Origin: Galaxea fascicularis
Taxonomy: Eukaryota > Cnidaria > Anthozoa > Scleractinia > Euphylliidae
NCBI GenBank assembly: GCA_948470475.1
Contig: OX419342.1
Coordinates: 10,212,618 to 10,276,617, forward strand
Length of the DNA: 64,000 bases
Direction: 5' to 3'
Under the pieces are notes generated by a model. That model saw nothing but the letters and a program-made list of their open reading frames with translations, searched no databases and was not told where the DNA came from. The position numbers were made by a program, and so were the translations under genes. Below are positions 35,632 to 46,400 of this stretch, piece after piece. The stretch's first letter is position 1. Each line of letters opens with the position of its first letter.

Positions 35632-38016
35632 TAAAATATTTGGCTCGAGGTCATGGCCGGTACGGACCGAGCGCAGCGAGGTCCGTGCACCATGACCGAG
35701 AGCCAAATATTTTCCCGTCCGGCCCGACCTAACTCGGTCAATAAGCATTTTATCATATGGCCTCCTTAGACTCTTCATGAGCGCGTAAAAGATGAATTTT
35801 TTACAAAAAAGCGACTAATTTGCACATAAAATTGATCTAATATGTTGTTTGTATTTGCTTTCTGGTTGTAAAATAAAATTACATGGTTAGACGCGACGAA
35901 ATCCTCTAAAATCGTATCGTGTGGGGCCGTACGTGTTCCTAACAGGGCCGTACGGCTTTTTCCGGCCCTGGGGGCCGTTTCTCGAAAGACCCGGTAACAT
36001 CAGATTTTGAAATGAAAATCTCAAGAAAAGTAGGGTGTGTTCTGAACTCTAATAACGTCCATTTTGTTTCTTTAGCTAATAACTGTCCTGTATAATATTC
36101 AAAGCTTTTGACACTCCCATCTGGAATGGAAAGCTAAACAGCTTAACGGGCCCACAAACCACATTTTGAAGTCAAATCTCAATAAAAGTAGGATGTGTTC
36201 TGACCTCTAATGAAGTCCAATTTGTTTCTTTAGCTGATAACTTTACTGTATAATTTTCAAAACGTTTGAATGTCCCATCTGGAATGGAAAACAAAACTGC
36301 TTAACGGGCCCGGTAATTACCGGGAGCTTCAAGAAACGGCCCCCAGCAGCTCGCGCTAATGCGTACGGCCCTCATACGGGGATTTTCTCAATAGTTTTAG
36401 AATGAAAGCGCGCGCGGGGCCGTACGGGTCATATGACAAAAGATTTTACCCCGGGCTAATCGTGAAACAGTATTAGAACAGCACTATATTCAAAACTTTA
36501 CACGTACTACTCAATTTACCATCCATTTAAAAGATGCACTTACATCGAGAGTTCATTTGGGTCAATGGGGATTGGACTGGTTAATATTGATCATGTGATG
36601 TCTTGGAGGAAGTCAACAATACTGTACCTTCATGGTAATCCATGTCATCAAGATCCACTTCAGCACTGATCGGCCAATGTTGCGATAATTTCTGCTCTGT
36701 TAGTAATTAAAAGTACATGTAAATTGTTAGTTGTGAGTGAATTCCTAAACTTTCACCGAGAGTTTGTAAAATTTTCGGCCACCTCGAAGTTTAAATCGCG
36801 CATCTGCATACTTCCAGTCAAACTACAGATGGGATTGGTTTCTAAAGGAACTGTCAGTAGTGCTGCGCCGGAGGGGGGTGGGGGAGGGGGAGTGGTACAC
36901 GAACAGTTGGCTTTATCAACGGAGTTGGTAAATTGGTCACCTTATGGGGACATTTCGAGCGTTAGCCCTTCGTCAGAGATAACCGAGGAATTATGAGTTG
37001 TGTATGGTTTATATAGAGGACATGGAGCTTTTTTTCCGGCAAGTCAGAGGAAATGTGCCAGATTTTTGAAAAAAGGGTTGGTTTACACGGAGACATAAAC
37101 AAAAGCACAAACATAAGCATAATAAGAATATGCAGTGTAAGCCGGGAATGACATGAGCATTCAAGCATAAGCATACGAAAAAAGGAATCGTTTCTATTTC
37201 CTATATGCTTCAGTATGCTTATGGTGCATTAACAAGTGTGTAAACCGAGTGTGTCACAAGCATAAGCATGAGTACAAGCATCTTCTTCGCCATTTTGCCA
37301 GAAAAGTAACTCATCCCATAATCCTGCAACTGGATTCTGAAGTTCACATCGCTCGTGTATGTCACTTTTCTTATGCTTATGTAAACATCACTATGCTTGT
37401 GCTTATGTCCCTGTGTAAACCAGCCTTACCCTGTCTCTGCCCAACAAATAGGCCCTTTGCAGTTCACGTTCACATGGTACAAAAAAACACCTTATTGGAG
37501 AGCGAATTAGGCATTGGGACATCAACGACAAAGCAACTTAATTTAATTTTCTTTTGCTTTGGGTGCCCAATTGCACATTTTGCTCTTCAGCAAGGTGTTT
37601 TTGTACCATGCGAATGTACATGTAAACAGCAATGGGTCTATTCATAAACAGTCAGCACTACAAACATTGTCACAAAAGGACAAGAATGACAGAATTTCGT
37701 TCACCATCACATTCCATCCTCATAATTAGGCAGAAAAAGCCATCATTCTTGATAACTTTAAATTAATCAAAATGCTCCTGAGACTGGGAAAATCTTTTTG
37801 CAACCACCACTACGACAGACTGGCAGCTTTAACTAATACCCCATTCACACCAACTAAACATGTTTAATTAAACCAGGTTTAGAAAAATAAAAACTATTAA
37901 AGAAAAACTGGAACTCAGGCTTTTATGCAAGATTTAGATGAACTTAAACATGTTCTTTAATATGTGCTGAATTTGAAGTAAAAAAAAACTTTCATAAAGA
38001 AAACAAGTTTAAACCG

Positions 38017-38061
<45 letters not shown>

Positions 38062-40192
38062 CGGGGCATAAGACTTCATTGTTTTATCACCTGTTAAAAA
38101 TGTGCAGCAGTTGCAGTGTATGAAAACAAGTCATAACAGAGAATAATTGCTTAAAAGGAGAAATGGGAAAGGATGGATACGTTAAGTTTTGAATGATGTT
38201 GAGTAATAAAGGACAATCACAAGTCATTGATCAAATAGCTACTAGAAATGCCATGTTTCATACAATGAAAATGTATGCACAAAGGAACTCTAAACAGTAT
38301 GCCTTGACATGATACACTGTAATTATCACTCGATACCAGTTCAGTTAATTTAATCACACCTGTCATATTTATTTCTTATTTCATCTAAAATCACATTCAT
38401 GTACAAGTGTTACCTTTTAACAACCTGTCACACTCTGTCTTTGCATGCTTGTCATTAAGAAGTTTCCATGCCCTGTCAATGGCCAGAAATGTTTCATAAG
38501 CTTTGTCGCCATCTTCCCGAGTTAGCGATTCATCAAGCTTATCAGGATGGAACTGAAAAAACAAAACAAAAAAAGTGAAGAGAATATATTATATCTAAGC
38601 AGGATACCGGTAAGTACAGTAGAAAGTTAAGAAGTTCAACAACTTCAAGCAGTGGAACATTCCATTTATTAGCCTCAGTTAGATTACTGAGACTGTAATA
38701 AAGCATACAACATGTACATGTAAACATTAAATGTTTAAGATCTCCATAGTGTATATGGCAGTCAGAGCTTTAAGAATGAGAAAGGCATTATTTTAGTGGT
38801 ACCACAGCTCAGGGGGGTTCACCATTGGTAGTAGCGAGTGATTGACAAGCCACCGAGCCACTTGAATAAATATCTTGAACTTGAACCTTCCTTTTAAAAA
38901 TCCTTCCAAAGGTAGGAAGCAACAGCATCATGGCTCCAAAAACAGGCAACAATCTTCTCCCAAAACACCCACAACTGACAGAAATTGGCAGAAAAAGCAC
39001 GGCAGTTCAAGTGACTGAGACAATTCATTTTAATTCCTCTTGGTTATCTTTGCCACAGTGGCATTTTTCCCTAACCAAACAGGTGACAGACAGAGTCATA
39101 ACAAGCAACAAAGCAGCACTAGAGCACCCCTTGAAAGGGTGCATAGACAAAAAACTTGGCACAGGATTACTGTAAATCTTTCAGCATCCTCCCTCAAGCT
39201 GTCATACCTACATCTCTCTTTGCTCCCCTGGTAGCATTTCAGTCAAATTTCATAAGCAGACTCATGGTAAGATTGGAAATGGGAACAGTTCATACTGAGC
39301 AAAGATGACCTTTCCAAACCTCATGCTTGTTTGGAAATTCATATTGTGTTTGATTCAAATTAGCATTGGTGTCATGTCATTTGTGTATCTCATGTCATGC
39401 AATGAGACAGAGGCTCAGCTGAAGGCAAGTTTGATTTATGCACTTCTTACACAGTTCCCTAAATACCGGACGAACATTTGAATGTTCAAAACAAATATTT
39501 GCTGATCGAAAAGTCTTACTTTTAGGCATTTCATTTACACGGTTTTGGGATGATCTCACCGGTGTTAGCTTTTCTTTCAGCTCACTGTTGTTTGTATTAA
39601 TTTTTTTGAAGTGAATTGGAAGTGAAGTGAAAGATAACCCAAAATGGTAAAAATAATTATCCCAAACCATGGATGATAAACCAGGGTTAGTGTGTGTTCA
39701 TGATGATGATTTTGCTTTATTTACAGTACTCTGCTGTTTCTGATTCCAATCTACCACGAGTCTACTTAGAAAATTTGACGGAAGCACCACCAGTATCGTA
39801 CAGTAGGTATTGGCAGGTTGAGCGCTTTATATGCCGAAAGGTTTACAGTAAGCTTAATTAATGCCAAAGCAAAGCAAGATATAAAAAAAATTGACCACCG
39901 TTAGGCTACAGGGTTAAGGCCTTTTCCTTTACAACCTACGCCATGGCCTAACCCATCTTTTGTCTGCACTCCTTGAAAGGCTCTTTTTATGGGGAGGAAT
40001 CCGGAGGGTAGATGTCAAAAATTCTCCTCCATCTTTTGTTATTCATAATCACAGATAGAATAGTTCCCAAACCTTCAGTACAAGCCTTTGATAAGCTCGT
40101 TTGATTTCCTCGTGGCTGGAGTTTGTCGAAACGCCGAGCACACTGTAAGGGTTGCTGAATTCTGTGATGTCCACCGAGGTGTCACTCGCCAT
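34201..40192 (-). CDS. DNAJC24: DPH4 / DNAJC24, diphthamide biosynthesis J-protein, complete (4 exons)
   Basis: Type III J-protein with a CSL zinc finger. It supports the first step of diphthamide formation on elongation factor 2, working with Dph1, Dph2 and Dph3. Exons: 40192-40073, 38552-38414, 36696-36628, 34382-34201; GT-AG with matching phases; 169 residues (human 149). Residues 14-86 form the J domain: NPYSVLGVSTNSS, then the HPD motif at 42-44 (FHPDKLDE), then AYETFLAIDRAWKLL. The finger runs from about residue 115: STVCRCSGEFLI with C-x-C, then NIVCCSDCSFSI with C-C-x-x-C. The tail is acidic. For exon 3 the acceptor at 36697 is required; using the next AG 5 bases downstream gives an early stop. 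An upstream ATG at 40205 opens a short overlapping frame. Head-to-head with MRPS10. Confidence 0.95.
35085..35265 (+). repeat. diverged direct repeat, copy 2
   Basis: Counterpart of 33880-34080, in DPH4 intron 3. Confidence 0.55.
35601..35747. repeat. fold-back MITE in DPH4 intron 3
   Basis: tgactgagtgggagggccgg pairs with ggcccgacctaactcggtca; the arms include aaaatatttggctcg and meet near cgagcgcagcgaggtc. Confidence 0.85.
35968..36346. mobile_element. TIR element with two tandem 160-bp units
   Basis: Ends ctgggggccgtttctcgaaa and its inverse. The inside is a direct duplication at about 36000-36155 and 36156-36311, each ending cccatctggaatggaaa...cttaacgggccc. Nested between gggccgtacg-rich stretches at 35.9 and 36.4 kb. 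Confidence 0.75.
36628..36696 (-). CDS. DNAJC24: DPH4 exon 3: linker
   Basis: Encodes QKLSQHWPISAEVDLDDMDY then HE. Matches the human linker containing AQVYLEEMSWNE. Acceptor ttactaacag, donor gtacag. Confidence 0.88.
37074..37427. mobile_element. MITE built of AAGCATAAGCAT words
   Basis: agggttggtttacacggaga and the inverse form the ends. Interior words such as cataagcat occur in both orientations. In DPH4 intron 2. Confidence 0.7.
37464..37618. repeat. short MITE
   Basis: cacatggtacaaaaaaacacctt at left and aaggtgtttttgtaccatg at right are inverted. Confidence 0.7.
37836..38071. mobile_element. MITE built of TAAACATGTTTAA words
   Basis: ataccccattcacaccaa and its inverse form the ends; taaacatgtttaa and fragments recur through the interior. 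Confidence 0.7.
38414..38552 (-). CDS. DNAJC24: DPH4 exon 2: HPD motif and helix III
   Basis: Begins FHPDKLDESLT and continues YETFLAIDRAWKLLNDKHAK. Acceptor tttttcag, donor gtaaca. Confidence 0.96.
38553..40072. other. DPH4 intron 1
   Basis: No exon or clear element recognised; a few inverted pairs are too short to call. Confidence 0.5.
40073..40192 (-). CDS. DNAJC24: DPH4 exon 1: start and J-domain helix I-II
   Basis: Forty codons: MASDTSVDITEFSNPYSVLG then SSHEEIKRAYQRLVLK. Donor AAG/gtttgg. Confidence 0.94.
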
Positions 40193-40347
40193 AGACGTTC
40201 GCCATTTTAAAAACCGTGTTCTTAAAAGGAATGAGTACTAGTTATCTTCTAACAAGGGGTTTGATTGGCTAGCCTTATTTAGGAACCAATCAGACGTACT
40301 GTTACAAAGTGCACAGCCAGAGCGCGGCTACCAAGGATGCGATCAAA
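40193..40347. promoter_or_regulatory. bidirectional promoter between DPH4 and MRPS10
   Basis: 155 bp separate the two start codons. ATTGG at 40264-40268 and CCAAT at 40286-40290 give two NF-Y-type boxes in opposite orientation, 22 bp apart, in tgattggct and aaccaatcag. No TATA box seen. Function inferred from arrangement. Confidence 0.6.
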
Positions 40348-40437
40348 ATGGCGGCACTTCGGTGTGGACTTTGCAAATGTGTGCGTTCTTCAAGGCCTTC
40401 GTTCGCTGCCAGTAGTTATCTGTCTTTGAGAAATAAG
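40348..40437 (+). CDS. MRPS10: MRPS10 exon 1: start and presequence
   Basis: MAALRCGLCKCVRSS, then a Ser-rich stretch. Start context aaaATGG. Donor AAG/gtatgt. Confidence 0.85.
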
Positions 40438-43400
40438 GTATGTTCTCTAGCGTTTTTGAGTACAAACTTTGTTTGTAGGTATTAGTGCGATTTCAATGCT
40501 TTGTCGACGCTCATTTGATAAAATACACTGTAAAATATAGATCAGCTCCAATTTTGGCTCATCCTCGGTGTAAAAACCTGTAAAGCTCACAAGTGACGTA
40601 AAACAAAGACAACAAAACATTACAAACAATAGCGTACAGCAGAACAATACCTCATAAAACAAAGAAAATCTCATCAGGTTTTTACACCGAGGATGATCCG
40701 AATGTTTCCACCGCTACACGGTTCGATGGAATTCTAGGTCTTAACGGTTATTTTTCATTTAAACTTCGAATGCCACACACCACGTCAGGGCTGCCTGTGG
40801 TCCCATGCGGCGCCCTAAATGAAATTAATTGATCAGAATTGGGGATCATCCTCGGTGTAAAAACCCGATGAGATTTTCTTTGTTTTATGAGGTATTGTTT
40901 TGCTGTACGCTATTGTTTATAATGTTTTGTTGTCTTTGTTTTACATAACTTGTGAGCTTCACAGGTTTTTATTACACCGAGGATGAGCCAAATATTCAAA
41001 TTCTAGCCAAATAAAGCCTTCCTACCTTCACTCTACTGTTTCTTGTCACTTTCTGGGACGTCTAAGTGTAATGCCAACGGTTTTTTTAAAACCAAGGTGA
41101 GTGTTCATTATAAAGAAAGGGAAGGCTGGTGACTCCAAATTGAACCAGTCGGCATTTGAAGGCCCATAAATTCCCAAGAAAGAGGAGAATCAGCTTCAAA
41201 TCACCAGCAACTTTTGCCAAGATAAATTTCCTATGTTTCTTTGTCAACTTGCACGAAAATTCGACCAACACGAATGGGGAATCGCTTGCTTAACCGCTCA
41301 AATTTTACTGCTTGAGCTCTGCCATGATGCGTACCGGGGATAGCCGTATTACCAGATTCAAATGCCCAGTCTTAATGACCGTGGCTGCTCAACAAAAGGT
41401 ACACTTACACGGGGGAGGGATGGTCATTTTGCCCAAGTGAAAATCACTGCGCTGGGGGAGTGCGGTGCATTAGATTTGACCAAATTCAAAAACTAGTTTT
41501 TCCGCAGCCATTTTCGCGGGCTTCGAACCAAGCAGGTTTTTAACACTTTTTCATTTCCGGTCAAATCTAACGCACCACACTCCCCCAGCGCAGTGATTTT
41601 CACTTGGGCAAAATGACCATCCCTCCCCCGTGTAAGTGTACCTTTTGTTGAACAGCCATGGTCACTAAGCCTGGGCATTTAAATCTGATAATACGGCTAT
41701 CCCCGACACGCATCATGGCAGAGCTCAAGCAGTAAAATTTGAGCGGTTAAGCGAGCGATTCCCCATTCGATTTGGTCAAATTTTCGTGCAAGTTGACAAA
41801 GAAACATAGGAAATTTATCTAGACGACCGTTGCTGGTGATTTGAAGCGGATTCTCTTCTTTCTTGGGAATTTATGGGCCTTCAAACGCCGACTGGTTCAA
41901 TCTGGAGTCACCGGCCTTCCCTTTCTTTATAATGAACACTCACCTCGGTTTTAAAAAACTGTTGGCATTACACTTAGATGTCCCGGAAATTGACAAGAAA
42001 TAGTAGAGTGAAGGTAGGAAGGCTTTACTTGGGTAGAATTTGAATATTTCCACCGCCACTCGGTTCGATGGAATTCTAGGTCTTAACAGTTATTTTTCAT
42101 TTAAACTTCGAATGCCACACACCATGTCTAGGCTGCCTGTGATGGGACAAGGGACGGCAGACAATGTGGACCTCCAAACTGGACCCCCTTCTGGACCCCC
42201 CCCCACCCTACCCCACCCCGCCTGGCCGTCAATATAAACAATACATTTTTAATTACCTGGTACAGTTCATGTCCACTACAGTTTGTGAGATCTCCAACTT
42301 ATTTTCACATATTTTTTCCCTCAAACCTTTGCTTGAACATTTGCTTGAACTTTCTTCAAATCAGTGTGCCATTTTCCTGTGCACCTAGACACAGGATTTT
42401 AACCTTTCAGTCTTTCTGAGCTTTTCTGCCATTTCGATTGTATCATCCTATGCCTTTGGCTACCACCTCTGACCTAAAAACTCATGAACATCCACACTTC
42501 TCACCAGAGTTGAAGGAAGTTGAAGGTCTTAGTTTGCATGCAATCTTGACATTTCTGAGAACATCGCTACTCCTTTCACTGTTCTTGGAAAGACAATGTC
42601 ACGAATGTGTAGCGATGCACTCAGAAATGAAATGTCAAGATTGCATGCAAACTAAGAAAGTCTCACCCACCCTCAACTGATGCCAAGTGTGGATGTTCAC
42701 AAATTTTTGGGTCAATGGTGGTAGCAGAAGCATAGGATGATGAAATCAAAATGGTGGAAAAGCTCGGAAAGACCAAAAGGTTAAAGGTTATCTAGGTGCA
42801 CAGGAAAATGGCACATTGATCTTAAGAATTATCATCTCTGGTAGCATTTTCTTTTAGACATGAAATCTGCACGTTTTATTTTGCTCGCCATCTTCGTTTG
42901 GCTTACTCCTTCGTTGGAGATGATACCAAAATAATTCTGTTTTACCGGTACTCAATAATGTTTTCTTCATCCTATGCATATGATGAGTAGCACGATCACC
43001 ACTCCATTTTGCCAAATATCATACCTAGAGAACTTCAAGGCCGAATAACTCGAAAAATATTCAACGCATTTTTCTGAAATTTTTTATTCAGAGAAAGAAT
43101 TGACCACCATTTCAAACTGCATTAAAATATCAAGATTCACGAGTAAGACTAAAACGGGAAAAAATGATAAATTTAATAAATACCCCAAAATGCGACTGTA
43201 ACGCGTTACGAAAATAGCGCTGCAAATGCCCGCAAAAGTTCAGAAAATTCGAAATTTCTCGCAACATGGAGCGCCTATAGTTAAATAATTACTACTTACA
43301 AAACACCTAACTAAAATAAATTAACAAGTCAAGTTTCATTGAATAATTTTTATTTGAAGCCATAATAATGAAACCAAAAGTGATTTTACACAGAGCTGTG

Positions 43401-46400
43401 GCTGTGTGTAACGCTTGCTAAGTTGGCCGCGGCAGCAAAAAGTAAAACTAACATTTTAGGTTCATAAGGAAATTGACACAACAAATTGACTACGGCTCTG
43501 TGTTGGGCAACATTGAAAGAAGCTAGACACAAACTTTCAGCGTAATACTTAAAGTAGAATTTGCTTGGGAGTAGAAAGTACAATTCGGAAACACTTTTTG
43601 TAACGTATAAAATAACTTCAAAATGCCGCCGGGCAGTTCAGATAAACAAGGCAATTCTTGTAAACCAGTGCAAGGAATGGTACTCACTAGTGATTCCCGG
43701 TTTGGGCTTACAATTATCCTGAATCCCCTGAATTTATAGCCATTTCTAACTGATATGCAGCGAGATATTCAATTCTAAGCAATTCGGAAACACTTCTCGC
43801 CATGATGAACGTGTTCACAAAGCGTAACGGAGGAAGGAAAAATCGCCAAAATTGTTCCACAACTCGCTGGCTTCTCCTTCGACTCCTCAGTCATATGCTT
43901 TCAGAATTAACTGAGGGGTGTCCCCACGTCTATTTCAGGGTTTGTGTCGTCATAGGTTTAAAAATAGTGAGTTGTATTGATAAAACATGTGCGATTTCTC
44001 ACTCGTCAAGACAAAAGGTCGAGCGTTAATACCAAGCAATAATACGCCGATTTCACGCAAGAAGGCAGCCCAGGAGAGAAAGCTACAAAAGAAAGGAGAG
44101 TTAGATAGGGCGTATTATCTTCAAAATCGCGAGCAAAAGATCCCTCTTGACAAACAAAGAAGACACTTAGAAACGAGAGCTTTCCAAACAACCTTCCAGG
44201 ACTAGATGTGAACTCAAGCGCAGTCAGGAGAGACATCAGATCAACGAAAAAAAGACAGTCTATCCGAGAATCTGCTCAAGCCACAAGTGTTAAAAGGACA
44301 TTTCTACTTGCAAGACAATATCCATGATATGACATTCTCTAGATGAGAACCGCACTGTGGTTGTCTATGCTTCTACTGTGAGGCAGATATGTGGTGACAT
44401 CCCATGCAAAAAAAGGGGGAGAAAATATATCTACAAGTTGCGTTTGAAGGAAAATGAGGAGATAATTGCTTGTCTCTGAATAATAAAACAATATTTGCAG
44501 CTTTTGTGTAATTTTCATACATGTTTGTTTTCTTTTTTCGTGACAATGTTTTCTCAAAATTGGGATCTTGCCACGCCCACAATGCATGATGGGTAAAACT
44601 AAATGTTCTCTAATTAGCATAAAAAAGATGTTAAATAGAAAATTTTAACTAATTAGTTTTATCCAAAAGGCATGTAAAACAGAAGCCTTCTGGCTGGTTA
44701 ATTAAAGAATATCAAACAAAATCGTTTTTGGTCCTATGTTACAGTAAATGGAGGGGTGACTGTGCTACTCATCATATGTTGTAGTTCATTTTTATCCTTG
44801 GTTTAAATTTTATTTCCCTTTGTTTCAAACTCATTATCACACATTACCATACCCCAACACAAAGGAAAATAAAATTTGAACCAAGGATAAAATTGAACCA
44901 CAACATAATTATACTATGCTGCAAACAAACCAGTGCTTCAATAATGGTTTTTAAAATCTTAGACCTTCATGGCATGAATTCAGCCAAGTGGAAAAGAGTG
45001 TGCCTGTATTGACTCAGTTAAAATATGATAGAAAACATAGCTTCTGTCTTGACTGTCTTTTTACCACCAATGTGGTAGAAGTAAAAATAATTGTTCCACC
45101 AGTACTGTCTTCTGTTTTGGTTTGTTTGTTTTTGTGTGTGTGTGTGTGTGTTGTTATCATTATTATACAGCTAGTTCCTCTGATGAAACTCTAGAAAAGC
45201 TGTACATTCTTGACAAAACATCTGGGTTTGCTATGATATGGAAATCAATATTGTCCTCGAGGAGACGCAGGGGTGGGGAATTGTCTCTTGCTGTGTACCT
45301 GGGGGTGTGGACTAGACCACCAAGCAAGCAAGAAAATGTCTGGGGTGGGGGCGTAGCCAATTGGCAACTTGTAATATTGAACCATGCATAAATATTTGAA
45401 AATATGAAGAAATGTAGGTACAGTCTGTAAAATAGACTGCCAAAAAACTAATAATATTGACATGTGACTTTTGTCCTCACTGTCTCCAAGGTCAGTGCCA
45501 TTCACTAGCAAAAATGAGGATGGTTTATTAGGTGCTTTTTGGACAGTGCACAACGATAATCTCAGGATAGTATTTTGAATTGCAGTTAGATGATTATCCT
45601 TACATCAGTAGATCCATGTTTCATTTGTCATAAACGATGTGAATCTGAGAATCAACCATACAACCCTTGTTAGGTTTTGGAGCTGAGTAGCAGATCTTCT
45701 TCTTTGGGGATAGCTGATTATCATTACAGGTGAGTTATGACATTTAGTTTTTACAAACTATTTAACCCATTGACTACCAGCCGTTTTTGAGTTTTCGGAG
45801 GGATTTTCCACCTATAAACAATCCATGGCATTTTGTGACTCTTTATTTGAAACTACCATGGAAAGTAGTGCTGTCCTAAGGCACTAGAGGCGCAAGGTTT
45901 CTGAAAACGTCATTCTGATGTAGCTATTCTGTTATTGGTCCTCTTTTGCTATTTTGTTTTCGATGATGGGCTTTCATTGGTACATTACCTGATGTGGATC
46001 AAGCATCATTGAACATGAAAACTATAAGCCTGCTCGATATTTATTTTGCTTGGTCAATAGCTGTCCTTGTCCTTGCCAACATCCATTTGACTGGATATCA
46101 TCACTCCATGTCAATATTATTTTTTCAGTTGCTAAGGTGCAGTATAGCTGGATGAGTAGAAAGAAGTCTTGCGTGAATGGTTCTGTCCCTTGTATACGTT
46201 TTGCAGTTTTACACTAGTCCTTGTTCATGTGCTACTTACCTTTGTACTGGAAAAGTTCAGACCAAGTGGATTAACAAGCCTTTAGTCTGAATCTTTCAAT
46301 TTAGGCAAATGGATAATGACAATTTTGTCAGCCATTTGAGAACCATTTCTTCGAACAATAATTGTGGTTTCCTATTTTTCCCTTTTGAGTCCGATTTAAT

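Noticed and set aside
36628..36691. DPH4 exon 3 starting after the AG at 36692-36693
   Set aside because: Frame then meets TGA after ten codons; the acceptor 5 bases upstream gives an open linker matching human.
45169..45300. Possible MRPS10 exon with SSDETLEKLYILD
   Set aside because: Resembles human SDEPDILYKRL only by chance; phase from exon 1 gives a stop and the true counterpart is in exon 5.
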